Below, in pieces: positions 11,320 through 25,028 of a DNA stretch of 64,000 nucleotides. The position numbers and the translations under genes were made by a program. This DNA comes from Lineus longissimus (taxonomy: Eukaryota > Nemertea > Pilidiophora > Heteronemertea > Lineidae): the NCBI RefSeq assembly GCF_910592395.1, contig NC_088326.1, positions 1,059,001 through 1,123,000 of the forward strand. Reading direction: 5' to 3'. Positions within the stretch are counted from its first letter, which is position 1, and every line of letters begins with the position of its first letter. Below the pieces are notes generated by a model. The model ran no database searches, was not told the origin of the DNA, and worked only from the letters and a program-made list of their open reading frames with translations.

Positions 11320-14300
11320 TTACCTCCCCAGCTGCCTTAGCTGGTGATGGCCCAATCCTTTTATTCAAATTCTCATAAATAGTTAAATATTTGGACATTA
11401 CTTACCTGCACTAAACAGAGCATTGGCCCCAGGCCATCCCTGTATCAGGTCTTTTTAATGCACTTATATATTGTTTTAGTGGTGCCATCTCGCGGTTGAA
11501 GCTGTCACAAACATCTGTATGCTCTTTTACAAAATTATGGTGATAAGAGTTTTGGTTCAGGTTTTTAGGAGACAAACTTGCTCACAGAACTTCAAATTTT
11601 TCTCCTGCTTCATAGTCACAAAACCGAGTGTGATTCTTCATGACAAATTCACAAAAAGTATAACAGCCTCAGACCCTTGTAAAACGCCATAATCATTATT
11701 GATTAAAGACATGGTCAAATAATTTTGTTCCAGACTGTACTCGGTAAATTTCGGTTTTCTCCGGAAAATTACGAAGTTGCTAATTGACAGTAATTGACTG
11801 AGTCTGCGCAGTGATTGGTCGGATAACTTCCTGTGTATTTTTTGTTTTCTTGTCCTGTCAAACGAAATAAGTGTTTTTTTCATCAAAATACGTTCGTCTA
11901 ACATCAGGTGGTGTGTTCATGGAGATGAAGTATAACAGTACCAATGTCCAAAGATTCTGCTGAACGATGGTTTTATGGAATAGGTGAGATATTCAGGTGA
12001 TCCGGTGAAAACCTGGCAAATTTTTGTGTCAGTTCAGAATGCCAGTGATATGGTGCACTGTACATGCTGTATGCATGCAAAATGTACACGAATTTGGGGC
12101 TTGTCCTAAATGTCATGCTGCAAGAGATCACAGCTAAACCCATGCGAAAATTCCGCCGGCAGAGTTTGCAGGGCCTTGGCCCCTGGCCTGACATTGACCC
12201 TCGCCCTGTGGTCCAGTTTAATGTCAAACAAGCCTTTAAAAGATATCCCAATCCAAAAGATAGGACTAGGAGGGCCAAGTTTTCGATACGAGAACTGGAA
12301 CGGGAATGAGAATGCATTGAAAAGAAACCTTTTGTTCTGCAGTGCATAATTCAGACGTTCTTGTTCTAACGAGTGGAAAGCAAATGGATAAAGATGCCGA
12401 TTTATCGGATCGGTGAGTGAGTTTAAGAAAATCGTGGTTGTCAACAGTTATTCCGTCAATAATAACACTAACAGTATTAACATGAATTTAATTTTCTCAG
12501 AAAGACCATACCTTGTTTAGGCTAAGGTTGTGTGGTTCAAGTCTTATTCATCTCTAACATCACTAACATAAAGAATTGCATGAAGTTGTTCAGACAATGT
12601 TAACCCTAGTCTTAAAACTTAAGACGATAAAAGAAAAAAATACTTCAAAGAAGCTTTCTTTTACCGATTGCCTCAGCCAATATACGTCGATGGTTCATTC
12701 GACTATGTTAACCCCCATTTTCAAATGGTCTATGTCTTATTTTCAAACTAATCTAAAGTAAACGCTGTTGTAATTAAAAGACACATCAATGAATGAAACT
12801 GTAATAAAATCAATAAATCAATGGAAAAGTGCAGTGTCAAAAAATTTTTTAAAATTTTTCCCGTGTTAATGCAGGTGACACCACCAGTTGCTGAGTCACC
12901 GGGATTATTTTCAGGATGTTCATGAAATGGGGATGGGGGGGGGATTATAGAAAAGCAGGGACAAGCTTTACGATGAATCAATGCACTGTCTGTGAGGAAA
13001 TTTCAGCGTCAGTTGTTTTTAAGGACCTTCGTCCAATTCACACAGGCAGTGCGAAACAGGCCTGACTTCATCTGGCTTGTTCAAGGTGTACTAATACTCG
13101 TCTCCATTCTTTACATTGGAAACAATATAGGTGTCTTTCTCTACAGACATTTAGTCTAACATTAAATATGTAAAGTTTAGCTTGGTCCCAATAACATTTG
13201 TAAACTAGACATAAGCCACTTAGAGTTCAGGCCATTATAATTAGGCCCAAGTGTCGGTCTTAAAAACCTTCAAATACTTTTATTGTCGTAATTAAAATTC
13301 TTGGATTGGATTAAGATTATTGTGTTACAGATAATTATATCACCATTTCGGTTTAGTTTAAACACTTCTTGAAAACTTCCATGTCCATGTTGTGAATGTG
13401 AAACCTTGGCTGTGAGTGTACAATAGAATATACATATATCAACCAAGATGCATTTGCACCTACACCTGCTTACAAGTACAACAATTTGGCGAAGGTAATC
13501 AATTGTTTTCAACGATTTTGGACAATCAAAATTCCTGTGCAATTGTTCAGAGCTGTCGAGTGTCATCAAGTATTTCACTAGTAGCAATCCATGTGGGAGA
13601 ACCATTGTCGCGCTGAAAGCATCTTTGTTACTTGTGTTTGTTTTATTTTTGAGGTTGTAAGCTTCTTCATGATCAACTGACAGAGATTTTTAATATGGGA
13701 TTTTCTGGTTACCTGAGAAAGGTTAAGCTGTTGAAGTTGAATATGTTTTACAAAACTTGTGGGGAGCAATAGGAGCATCACTCCCCCTGGGTGAGATGCT
13801 GTTCCATCAGAGGTTTGCTTCCAAGTCAAGACTAGTACCTATTTATACTCCTGGTTGGAGGAGCAAGAGGGGTTAGGAGTCTTGCTCAAGGACACAGACT
13901 AAACAGCAGTGATCGTCTTGAAGATTGCACCCATTGGTTGTGCATTTTGGTTCCACATCTGTTTCTACAGCAAATCTGAAGGGTGTTCAACTTCAAGTGT
14001 GAGCCAACTGGTGGTCGACGTCAAAAACAGATGAGGGTTAACCCTCCACCAGACTTTCCACACTTGTCTGCCACTCAAAAAATGATTTATGGTACCGCTG
14101 CACCAGTAGTGGACATCAATTCCTTCCGATCATGATAATACAATGGTGGCTACTAAAGTATCACTAGTGTTTTTTGAAATTTTTAAGCCATTTTGGGGTC
14201 AATGGTAACTTGAGAAGGTTTCTAGAGGACTTTTTGCATAGAATACAATACGTTGACAACAGTCTTGGAGTTAGAATGTCATTGAGATCCGGGACCATGG

Positions 14301-17216
14301 ACTTTTCAAACTTGTGGTTGACTGGAGTTGGTCATACATCACACTTTTTCTTCCTATGTTGTTTGGAATGAGATAACTGCATGCACTCATGATTGGAGCC
14401 GTCATGTCATTAAACACATTGTCAACAGAAACCGCTTGTAATATCATTAGACCTGGTTATCAGCTCTGATATGGGAAAACAATGAATCATCGTGCAAATT
14501 ACATTGGCTACTTATAAATGAAGGATCCAACCCTGATGTCGTTCGGTCTTGCTATGTAAGATGAAGAGGCTCTGTGGGACATTGGCGATCTGTGACTTAT
14601 GGTGATACTTCTCCTAAATATTTCTTTGGTGTACATCGTGAGTTCCTTGGATTATGGGCTCCATTCGGCTGGATGATGCATAGGATGTGAACTCTTATGC
14701 GTGGGATTGTAAACTCTTAGGCCAAACCAGAGAACACTGAGGGAATCTTTACTTGCAAGTCTTGTGGATAAATGTCTTTCTATGAAAATTATGGATGCAG
14801 TGACTGCGCCCCGTTGCCATTTGGGATTAAAAGTGCTCTCAACCAATTTAGACCAGGTGGGACATAAAATATTCTTGCACTTTTCTTCTATTTATGATGC
14901 GGTGTGCCCTGAAACTTGCACTTGTGGCATGGATGATGGTTTTTGATGCTCGATTGAACAATTTGTCTTGCTGGCAACTTCTGACATCCGTCAGAAGGGA
15001 GGTCTAGAACATTGACAGCTCATCCAGAAATGTCCCCCCAGGCTTCATTATGGGAGTAGACAAAAGTTATTTTAAAAGTGTGTTATATCTTTAACTGTGC
15101 GATCTCCTCCTCTAGGAACTACGTGATGATGAGCGTCTTATTACACATCTATAAATAGTGAAGTGGACAATTACGCGGCAGAAGTCTCCTGTCGACATAT
15201 TAAAGATACTTTTTATCCACTGCGTTTATTTTTAGCGAAGAGTTTCTAAATTTAGAGCTGTTGGAAAAGTGGGTATGACAGTTAATAGTATATATGCCTC
15301 CCTTCTTGAACCGAATCGAAGTGCATCAAGGAAATAGATAAAACACACGACCCCCTCATTTTCTCCAGAGACAATGAATTGCGAAATAACGCGTCCCCAG
15401 AAATAATACTCTCTGTATATAATTAGCATGTTTATTTTTGGCGCATGGTTTCTATTTTGGTGCGACATTGGCGTTTGCGTGGGGTGATGTCAAAGATAAA
15501 GGGTTTTTTAAGATGTCGGTTATTATCTCATAGAGTCATAAATAACTTTTGTGGTCGGGTTTCCGTTGGTGACGTGATATTAAAATATGAAAATCTTTTT
15601 GTTTTCTCTATAAATTGTCATTGGGTCATGAAAGAAGTCACATTCTAAGGCAGTTTGTCCAAGAGGATCCTGTGTTTTTGCATCAACTTTGGATTCTGAT
15701 AAGGGTTAGTGGATTTGAGGTCCGAGTTTGTTTTTTGTGTCGTTATTGTTTACGTCACTGATTTTCGCAGGTATTGAGGTGTTTATTGAGGTATAATCAG
15801 AGCCTTGGGGGTCAAAATGCCTGAAGGTCCAGATGACCACGAAGTCCATTTCCATCAATTCTCCTTGTTCTCCTCTTCTGATCTTTTTCTCAAATCTGAA
15901 AAACAAAAGGTCAAAACAGGGGAAGACACTAAATCTCCATCTCTGATTACCCCAACAGCTAGATCTGCGACTGTGTTCTTTTGTATAACGAGCTGACCTT
16001 CACACTTTCCACTAACCGAGCTGTTATTCTTTAACTCGTTAAGTACCCCCACCCGTTAAATGTTTTCCCAGCCATGATGTCATCGGATATCTTGCGTATC
16101 TTTCTCTCCTGTCATAATTACGCTGTCAGTATTATATATGTGTTCTATTTTCGTACCAGGATAATACTGTCACCCTGTGTCCTGTTTTGGTGGTAGCGAT
16201 CTACGTTAAGACGTGTGGTGTGAGTATAACAGTGTCTTTGCATGCACTTCTGCACAGAAGGAATAGATGATAGTTACGTTTGCGCACATCCAGGCTTTTC
16301 TCACACTGACCCTCGTTGGGGTGTTCACGCCCTTTTGAATGACAGCGTCACCACTGCGGATGACTCGGGGAGAAATGGTCCAACTGTGTTAGAAAGACAA
16401 TAGCTGATTCCCAGGCTTGTCGCAATGTTGCGTCCCCCAGCAGATTTAGCCTGGGTGCCCCCCCAACCTACCATGGGTACCTCACCCTAGATTTTGAGAT
16501 AGGTCGGTAGGTAGGCAGATATAGAGTTTGGTAACTTTGCTTTTAAAATATGCACCATTTGGTGTATGACAACAATTCTCTTGGCATGATCGACTTTGGG
16601 ACAATGTTACCCACTTGTCCTCTGAATCAATGGAATCCTCAATCTGCCATTGTTATCATTGTCATTGACATACATAGCGGTAATCGCTTCAGTTTGTCCA
16701 TTCTGCATTATTCAGTTGCTTTTGAGTGTGGGAATGGAAACAATGCATGAGATACCTCTGTTCGTTTATTTCACCCTTTTCGTTTGCAATTGACGAATCG
16801 TCAGAGTAGTGACGATCTATACTTACGCCAATCTCCATTCTGTTTCTGGAGAAAAAGCAAGATGTCTAAGTAGAATATCACAAAATTCACCTGGGTTAGA
16901 CAACACCCGTATACAGTGTAGAATGTAATGGCTTACTGAATGAGTGTTGTGTATGCATGCAGGGGAAGAGGGGTTGCAGCCGGAGCAGAGCATACAAGGT
17001 GCGTACTAGGGAGGGTGCAAAAATTGGCAGTCAGGGGCATCTAAAATTTGGACGGCCCCTTACAGTGTAAATTTTATTCATCTCAATGATTTTTAGGTTC
17101 AGAATGTGAAAGCAATTCTGCTTTGAGAAAAAAATGCATTTCAACCATATAATCTAAAAGGTCGTACTAAATCTTATCTTTCAGGCGCGAGAAAAGAATA
17201 CATCCTTCAAAAGAGA

Positions 17217-20200
17217 ATGGCAGATTCAACCTCGCCAACAGGCGAGAAACCTGCCGAGTTCGAAGAATACTGGAACGAGGTTAAAGATATTGAGGAGAAT
17301 AAAGAGCCAGATGATTCGACAGATGAGGATACGAGTTTGAAGACGCCAGATGGTATGTAGTCAGTCTTCCTTTCAACCATGAGCATTGTTGGGGACATTT
17401 CTGTGAACCATTTGACGGGGACATGTCCCCCATCTTCCCCCTCCCCTGGGGAAACCCGGCTTCTTCCCTTTAGCTTTTCATAGAGACGTTTTACTGTAGA
17501 CATGTTGAAGATATCGTATGCCACTCGGTATAGTTTGTACTAGTACATCAGCTGTATACATCAATACTCCTGATGATGTGGTCACCACACCCTTTCAAAC
17601 GATAATGCCAATCCTTATATAGATGTCAGGGATCCGTGCCAACACATGCAATCAAGGTATCGCATTGCAGTTATACAATAAATTTATCATGAAATCGACA
17701 AGATGAAATTAGTGATATTAGTCGAACAAGAGATGATGGTTTGTTAAAGGTGTAGAGCATCCGTCTCAAGTTATGAATTGGATTGGAATTTTCAAATTTG
17801 AATTTTGATGTTTACCTATGGACTTTGACCAAGAGGGGTGGTAAGAATTGTATGTTTCTGCTGAACCATACTGTAAGAGCAAATATCCAGTAGATAATTT
17901 CAATTTCACTTCCTACAGAGGGTGAAATAGAAACAAAATGGCTGAACGACGCTGGCTATGGCCACCTGGTGCAAACTTTAGAAACTGACGGCGACGAACC
18001 GGACGGAGACGTCGATGAGTTGATAAATTTGGAAACCTCGTCCCTAACGAGAACCCAGGCAGCGGCGGTCAAACGGCGGGTGAACACGCTTCATCAGACC
18101 ATGAAGAAGAAACGAAAGGACATCAGGAATGTTTTTGATACACCAGTCACAGAGGTGAGGTGGAGTTTTTTTCGATTTTTGAGAATGTCAAAAAGTTATG
18201 GACATTGATTGAAAATTACAAATAATGGCAAGTTTCAGGATAATCTCAATACTCTAGATGAACAAATAATGTGTCCATTGGTTCTATGGGCAGAATTCTA
18301 GAATATTTTTAACCCCCTTGAAGAAACCCCTTCACAGAATAGGTTCACGAGAATCTTCTCGATGTGAATGTGGTTATAGAGACCGCACCCCAGCTCTTGT
18401 GCTTCAGACATGCTTCTGTTGAATTACAGAGAGGACTACTGGCCAAAGGTCATCAGTCTGACCACAAAACAGGGGCTGCGTCACAGAACTCTTTAGGATA
18501 GACTGACTGTCTTGCTTTCATCTCAAAGACTCCTGACCGCAGAAAAAGAAGAACAACATTTTAACACAATTGATTCGTTTATATTCTAGGATGATGCTGC
18601 CCCGACGACCCACAAACCGACGAGGGTTAACACGACAGGCGGCGGGAAGCATGCGCGGCACCAGAGCGGGAAGAAAAGCGACGTCCAAATAGGCAAGAAC
18701 AAAGACCATCAGTATAATCTCGGTGATACCATCGCTGACGATGCCACTGCAGGTATGTATGCTATCAAGAAATGGGAAGTTTTTTATTGCTGAAATCGAT
18801 CTGCTGATGTTCTCGTTAACTTCGCCTCCAATTTCAGGTATCGAAATGATCAGTATTCATTCGACGTCAAGTGGCCGTGTCATGGCCAAGAACAACAAAG
18901 AGAGGCCTCCGCTCAACATGCCGACTATCTCTGACGCTGATGTCACTTTCGACTTCAAATCTGAATCAGAAAAGGTAACTTCAGCTGATGTCATAGTTAG
19001 CTATTAGTCCTGAGTCAATGCAGGAGATAAAAGTCACATGACAGGGATTGTAAAAGTAAAATGAGTCGAGATGAAATTTTCTGTAAAAGGTAAAAATGAA
19101 TTTTTGTGCAAAAAAAATTTTTTCTGATTTTTTGGGGAAAATTTTTTTTCTGATTTTTTTTCTTAAAATTAGTTTGGAACAAGTTATTTCTTCAATTGTC
19201 ATGAAAACCTGAAAATTCAAAAAAAAAATTTTTTGAGAAAAAAAAAAAAATTTCCAACAGATAATCTATGTTGTTCCAATGTTGATTTTTTACGTCCGGC
19301 CTCCTTCAACACAGAATAAACATTGTAAACATAACATTTATGTTGTGTAGACACCCTGTATACGTTCATGTCTGATACAGTTGTATCTTTCTTTCAGCGT
19401 GCTGGAGGAACGTCACCATCGGCACCGACTCAACCAAAGGAAATACCCAGTGCCAACAAGGTTGACGAAACAGATGACTTGCCAGTAAGTCGTGGTTGGG
19501 GTCTATGATGCGGTCTCTTCCTTGCCCTTGAAAAACATGAAAATCGAGTGTAACTGAAGAGTTTCACTCCTACTATTGTTAATGAAATCTGCTGTTGTCA
19601 GTGAAATCTACTGAAGGAGATTACGCTCATTGAGCTAACGTTGTCTCTAACAGCGATTGAGATACTGGGCCGGTTTCTGAACTCAAACTGATCGTAGCAT
19701 TCTTTTTCATTTCAGAATTTTATACTAGTGAAGGATAAACTTGGAACTACTCATATCGGTGACTTAAGTGCCGAAGACCTTGATAGGGTGCGCTCCCTAG
19801 CTCTCATAGAGCTGACGGCACTCTTTGACAGCCACAGTATTATGTATAGCTGCAGAAAGCCAAAGAAAAAATTCAAAGGTTCGTTGTATTGCTGTCTCTT
19901 GTTGGTCGTTTTCCTGATCCTAATCGCCTCCTTCCTCAATTAAGATATCGACAGGTTCCCACTCCCCGAGCTTGCTGTCATGCCAGTTGATTGCCTGATT
20001 GGTTTGGGCCACATGGTCCATTATCGCCGACTTGTGGTATTCACCAAGGGAGATATTTGTGGACCAGTTCCCACATTCATGTTGTAGGTTTAAAAAATCG
20101 ATTAAATTTCTCCTCTTTTGCAGAAACTGGCCAGTTTGGCGTCCCTTTGAATTTCTTAATGGAGAATGACCGAAAACGTGACCCTAAGTGTAAAGTACCT

Positions 20201-23200
20201 ATACTCTTTGGCGAGGTAAGGAATTTGGTTGTTGGTAGTAGAATTTATGAGTCAGAATGGTATAACAATGAATATTATCTGAACTTTGTATTAAGATTTG
20301 TTTGAATGGATGGACAATATCCGGTTTGACAGCACTTTGAGGTGCCACGTTTTCAAGATTTTCAAATTTTCTCTCCAGATAATAGAATACCTCGATAAAA
20401 ATTGTCTGAAGGAGGAGGGCATCTTACGAATACCCGGATCGGCCTCGAGGATCAAAAATGTTCGTCAACAAATCGAGGATAACTTTGCTAATGGAGGTTT
20501 TTCATGGGACGATGTGCATTCAAACGATGTTGCTGCCCTACTTAAACAATTCCTCAGGGATCTACCGCACCCATTGCTCACTTATGAATATGTTGAGGCC
20601 TTTGCTGGTGTTGAACGTGAGTATAGGGGGGTCTCGGGCCGCGTGGGGTGTAATTCAAGGCCCGTAAGGATAGTGATTTGGAGCGATAGGGGTGACATTG
20701 CTTCCCTTGCTAAACGAATCCAGAGAGCTCTACCTGACCCATTGCTTTCTTAACATGAAAACGCTTTACCTGGTGTCGAACTTGAGGTTGTTGGCCGGAA
20801 GTGAGGAAGGAGGATTGCTTGGCTAGCTGTTGAAGTCATCTTTTGAAAGCTTGTCTTTGTTACGTTTCAGAAATACCCGACAAAAAGCAACAGCTACAGG
20901 CTCTGAATCTGTTAGTCGCATTACTACCTGAACACAACAGGAACTCTTTAAAGGTGAGCGCGATCGTGAGTGAATGTGTATCGTGTCGGCTCACAGAGGT
21001 TCCAATGTGTGACTGATCTTGCCAGGCTGTTATTCATGTTTTCTCATCTGTGACTTTGCAAACACTACGGGCCAAATTCATAAAGGGCGTTTAGCTTAAA
21101 ACAGCGTTTAACTACTGAATAGACATATTCAGGTCCTTCATGTAAATCTTCACAGAATATGAATAGGCCCTGAAACTGATCAGGGAGAAGTTACACACGT
21201 CTAACCCTTAAACGCCCTTTATGAATTTGGCCCTACATGTTTTAATGCTGTGTTCAAACTACATTTCTACCATTTCCTTCCAGTTATTACTACGATTCTT
21301 AAAACGCGTTGTGGACCACCACCACCTCAACAAAATGACAATTGCCAACTGTGCCATGATAATTGCCCCGAATCTATTCTTAATCAATCAGGCCGTCAGT
21401 ACCGCTCAAACGAAAAAGGTGAATTTCGAAATATCGATGGCGGCGGGAACGTCCAACATCATCAAAATGATGATTAAGTATCAAGACATTTTATGGACTA
21501 TTCCGTCGTTTTTGTTGCAACAAATACGTCATCAGTATGAGTCAGAGCAGATGAGGAAGTATAAAGACAAATCGGTAGGTATAGCGGTCATCCTAGTTCT
21601 TTAAAGTCATCACGAATAGCGTGTTTTTATAGTCCAATCATGACTTGGCGTAAGGTTTTGGATGTGAGAGAGAGTTTTTCTTGTGAGGACATTCTTAACG
21701 ATCCGAAGCATTGACCCTGTGGGGAAAACACCACAATTAGTTTTCACAATAGTGACACTGAAAAGGAAACTGCTTGAGGTTATCAACATAAAGAAGCATA
21801 GTCTCTCGTTAAACAAGGATATAGTCCAAATGCGTGCCAGGATAGATTTAAGATCTCTGAAGGGAAAGGTGTTTGAGCGATTATAAGTCATCAATCCATA
21901 ATTTTTCTCTCTCAAATTACAGCTCATGAAACTTCTTAAAAAGGACAAGTCTGACGTTTACAAAAAGCCGTCTATGGTTCACGAGGTGAGTTACTGGTGG
22001 CAGAATTATCATCTGCTGGGTTGTTGACATCGTTGTGTTCACCCATGTGTATCACTCACGTGTTTGTAGGGTGTCTACTATGGTCCCGGGATTCACTGTT
22101 GTGGTATTGTGGGATGATAGTCGTGCCCAGTATAACATGTGTAAGAGAAGTTCCCATGTAACAGGGGCATCCCCCCCTTTGTACTTGTAGAAGAACTGAA
22201 CAGGTACTTTCAAGTTCTAATTAACTTTCATTCAGCTCTACTGTTCATTTCATTCTGTGATTGTACCCAGTAATTTCTCCTGTGTGACAGTGTCTGCATT
22301 AGGGCAGTTCGACCCTAATTGTTTTTCCCTTTATATACCATTGATCAGCCATTTCAATACATGTCTAACCATCGATGGACTACTTTCAAATAAAGTTTAA
22401 CCATATTTCAGTCAGCACCATTGTTCACTCCATGGGTGTACCCAGTAAGTGTGTCATGTCTGTATTAACAAACTGTCTTAGGTAGGCTCAGCACCCACTT
22501 TAATTTTACACCCCCTTTTCCCCAATTGTTCCTAACTCCTACATGTCCTAGTTATTTAGCAGCTTAAGGCATGAATTCTCAGGGTCTTCAGCATGTCTAT
22601 TGTAGTACCTGTTGTAGAATAACCTTTTGGTACTGTCAGAAGTAAATGTCCTCATCCCCCTGTCAAATTTCTTCCAAGTTTGGTTTCTTTTATGCTAATT
22701 GTTGGACCCAGTAAGGCTCTAACCTGAAAATCATGTTAAGTCTCAAAGATTTGAGAAAACCAAATTTTCAAGAAGTCCATTTGATATTTTTAGGGTGGTA
22801 GCCCAAAAGGATGTGGACATTCACTTCTGACACCAGCTGTAGTAATATTAGGGCTGAGCATGAATGAGTTAATTATTCTTTGGTTTGAATCTCAATTTTC
22901 AGGACATGCCGTCGTTCAAACTGATGTTTCAGACAACGTATTATTACTCTTTCCCGATCCCTCCGCGGCTGCCAGTAAGCAGTCTACCCAGAATCCTTTG
23001 CCTTGGTTTCCTGTCCGCTTCCCGGGGCTGAGTCATAGATTTGAAAACAGGGAGTGTCAAACTTCATGATAAAAATCTGTGGAAAATCCTCTCAAAAAAG
23101 CTGTTTTGGTGACAGAGTTATAAATATTGGAGCAAAATGTGAACAAAATCCTGTAGAAATGGCTCTGGCTCAGTCCATACTGTTCCATCCTTCCTTCATA

Positions 23201-25028
23201 TCGCTTCCTGCCATTGTGTATATAAATGTACTCCTTGTAAGGTGTTTTTCAGATCAATCTGGTCAAAGGTATAAGTGACCTCTTATCACTTATCTGTATT
23301 AGTGTGATCAGAAATATTAATGTCACACAGCCCTGGGCAGCCATTGTCATAGTTGACACTTTGAAAGGGTATTGATTAGGCCGACACTAAGGATAATCTG
23401 GATAATCCGGATAATCTTGTGTTGTGCAACATCACTTTGTGTTAGTAAATGTGATCTGGTCACATTCCTGAGTTCAACTTAACTCCCTTTGGCCAGAACA
23501 ATGATAAATACCATAACGTGCTTGCTTCTCCTGTCTAAGGCAGACCTATTAGATCAACCTTTTTAGACGGTTTTAAACATCTGATCTTCTGTCATGGAGG
23601 AATTTTGAAAAAGTTGTACATTTCTCATCAGCTTGACCGAGTAACTTGGTGTGTGTCACTTTAGTCCCAGCTTGTTGCTAACTGGAAATTACAATTTGCG
23701 TACTCTTTCACTGGTAGCAGATGCTTTCTGAAAATCTTTTTTCTGCAAGAATTCTTACTTCAAAAACCTTGTCTTTATCCCTTCTTTACTACTAAAGTTT
23801 GATGGTTGAGTTCAGAAAAGTTAATTTTTGAACTTATTTTGAAGAGTCAAGTATTGGAGACTCTTGATGTTTTCAAACCCAGTGTGTTGGCAGTATTTTG
23901 GTACCAAGACCAGTCCTGGCAGTACTGAAAAATATCCACAAAATTACAGTAAAACGTGAGTGTAAGTCCTTTGAAGTGCAATCTTGAAACAAAAATGAGA
24001 AACTATTCTTCCATGTTTGAAATGTGATGACTTTATTTTCAGAGTGATTTCCAGGAGGGCTTGATCAACGTCCAAGCACCGGGACTAAGCAAGGCTGCCA
24101 CTGCGATCCAGTTAGACGAGAACATGACAGCCGGCGACATTGTTGCCAAATTCAAACCTCGAGGTTCAAAGTCTGGTGAAAGTGGTAATGTTAGTCGGTA
24201 AGTTCCTCAGTCCGAAGCTGAGTCATGCATTAAACCTGAAATTGAGAAAGGAGTGTAATGACACGGTATTGGAGAAGCCACAGACTTGGGGATGTGAAGG
24301 GCTTGACTGGTCGTTGGCCTGGAGACTTGACCTGCCCGGTAGACAACAGACCAGCATGGTGTCACATGTCGAGTCAAAAGTGCAGGGTTGCTCACCCACA
24401 TGGCCACACTGCAGTGCGACATGATGTTAAGCATTCATCTGGAGACGATGATTTTGCTAATCTTAAATGATGCGTCGGAGCCATATACTAACATGATTAT
24501 AACGTTCTTCCAGGAGCCTCCCATTTGGTTGTATCAACCTAAAGGATGTCTCCTTCGCTGAGGAGAATGCCTATCTTTTTGAGATAGGTGGCAATATAGG
24601 TAAGCAGTTTATCCAAACGTGTCCTTCCAGTATTGTTGTTTCTTCATAATCATCAACTTTCTGTCAATATCTTGAGATGTTTTGTGCTGTTGCCTTATCG
24701 TTCCGCTAGATTATTCCATTGTTGGATCAAATCATGCGTTGACCTGAATCAAGTTACTTCTTTTGACCTCATTTGTCGTTAAGGATGGACACCTTTACAG
24801 CCTAAGGGTGGATACCTTTACAGCTGAGTACTATTTAGACCCAATGATTCTAATCCCTTAAAATAATATATCTCATAAAGCGTCATTTTTGATCCATATT
24901 TATTAACTCGTTTCATCGTTTTTCCTTCAGGGGAACGCTGCTTAGACCCAAACTCAAATATGTTGACAATATTCAAGACAAACCCCAACGCAGAGTGGGT
25001 CATTCGAAATGTTGAGCAACTACTGTAG
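17217..25028 (+). CDS. ARHGAP18: Rho GTPase-activating protein, ARHGAP18/28/40 (conundrum) family
   Basis: Fourteen coding exons: 17217-17352, 17919-18154, 18590-18752, 18838-18974, 19398-19484, 19716-19878, 20124-20215, 20379-20616, 20871-20953, 21284-21574, 21923-21985, 24043-24197, 24514-24599, 24931-25028. Phases agree throughout and give about 675 residues, close to human ARHGAP18 (663). Family marks are visible along the whole length: EGEIETKWLNDAG, LTRTQAAAVKRRV, KDKLGTTHIGDLS, and the ending GERCLDPNS...NPNAEWVIR. The RhoGAP domain spans about residues 307-542. The arginine finger is in EEGILRIPG (about Arg355), so it should be catalytically active, stimulating GTP hydrolysis by Rho. 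The symbol marks the family; 28 or 40 could equally be the closest paralogue. The ATG at 17217 lies in an exon opening at 17185, so an upstream non-coding exon is expected. Candidate extra exons in the 21985-24043 intron are listed separately. Confidence 0.92.
19100..19256. repeat. A/T homopolymer-rich low-complexity tract
   Basis: Alternating A and T runs up to 13 bases with repeats of CTGATTTTTT. Intronic in the RhoGAP gene. A similar tract lies at 25325-25515 after the gene. Confidence 0.7.
21069..21233. mobile_element. MITE with 25-bp perfect terminal inverted repeats
   Basis: 165-bp element starting GGGCCAAATTCATAAAGGGC and ending with the exact complement. The inverted repeats match over 25 bp. 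It is flanked by TAC on both sides, a possible 3-bp target duplication. It sits in the RhoGAP gene intron between exons ending 20953 and starting 21284, about 50 bp before the latter. Confidence 0.85.
22412..22444 (+). other. candidate 33-nt cassette exon of the RhoGAP gene
   Basis: Acceptor ATATTTCAG, then 11 open codons (SAPLFTPWVYP), then donor GTAAGT. It is phase 0 at both ends, matching the phase-0 junction between exons ending 21985 and starting 24043, so inclusion keeps the frame. A diverged copy of exon and flanks lies at 22236-22269. Not present in the human protein as I know it. Confidence 0.35.
22903..22974 (+). other. candidate 72-nt cassette exon of the RhoGAP gene
   Basis: Acceptor AATTTTCAG, 24 open codons (beginning DMPSFKLMFQ, ending PIPPRLP), donor GTAAGC. 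Both ends are phase 0, so it can be inserted between the exons at 21923-21985 and 24043-24197 without a frame change. No family counterpart is known to me. Confidence 0.35.

Larger units (their letters stand above)
4715..17184. other. long non-coding interval between PDZ/PH gene and RhoGAP gene
   Basis: No open reading frame here shows protein-like composition with usable splice sites that join to a neighbour. The two flanking genes are divergent, so their promoters and non-coding first exons should lie here, but I cannot locate them. The interval contains the inverted-repeat element at 4980-5204, a tRNA-like repeat at 8213-8300, a MITE at 10909-11076, a C/G-run hairpin at 11106-11176 and a 20-bp tandem repeat at 11224-11319. 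The rest shows nothing I can name. Confidence 0.6.

Noticed and set aside
12384-12412. Possible coding first exon of the RhoGAP gene (ATG, MDKDADLSD, then a good GTGAGT donor)
   Set aside because: It ends in phase 2, but the 17185 exon needs phase 1 to enter the RhoGAP frame. Adding a 36-nt exon candidate at 16963-16998 does not change the phase. The ATG at 17217 suffices.
14878-15000. Possible LINE-like CxC cysteine motif (CPETCTCGMDDG)
   Set aside because: Too short, interrupted by a stop, and no neighbouring reverse-transcriptase sequence.
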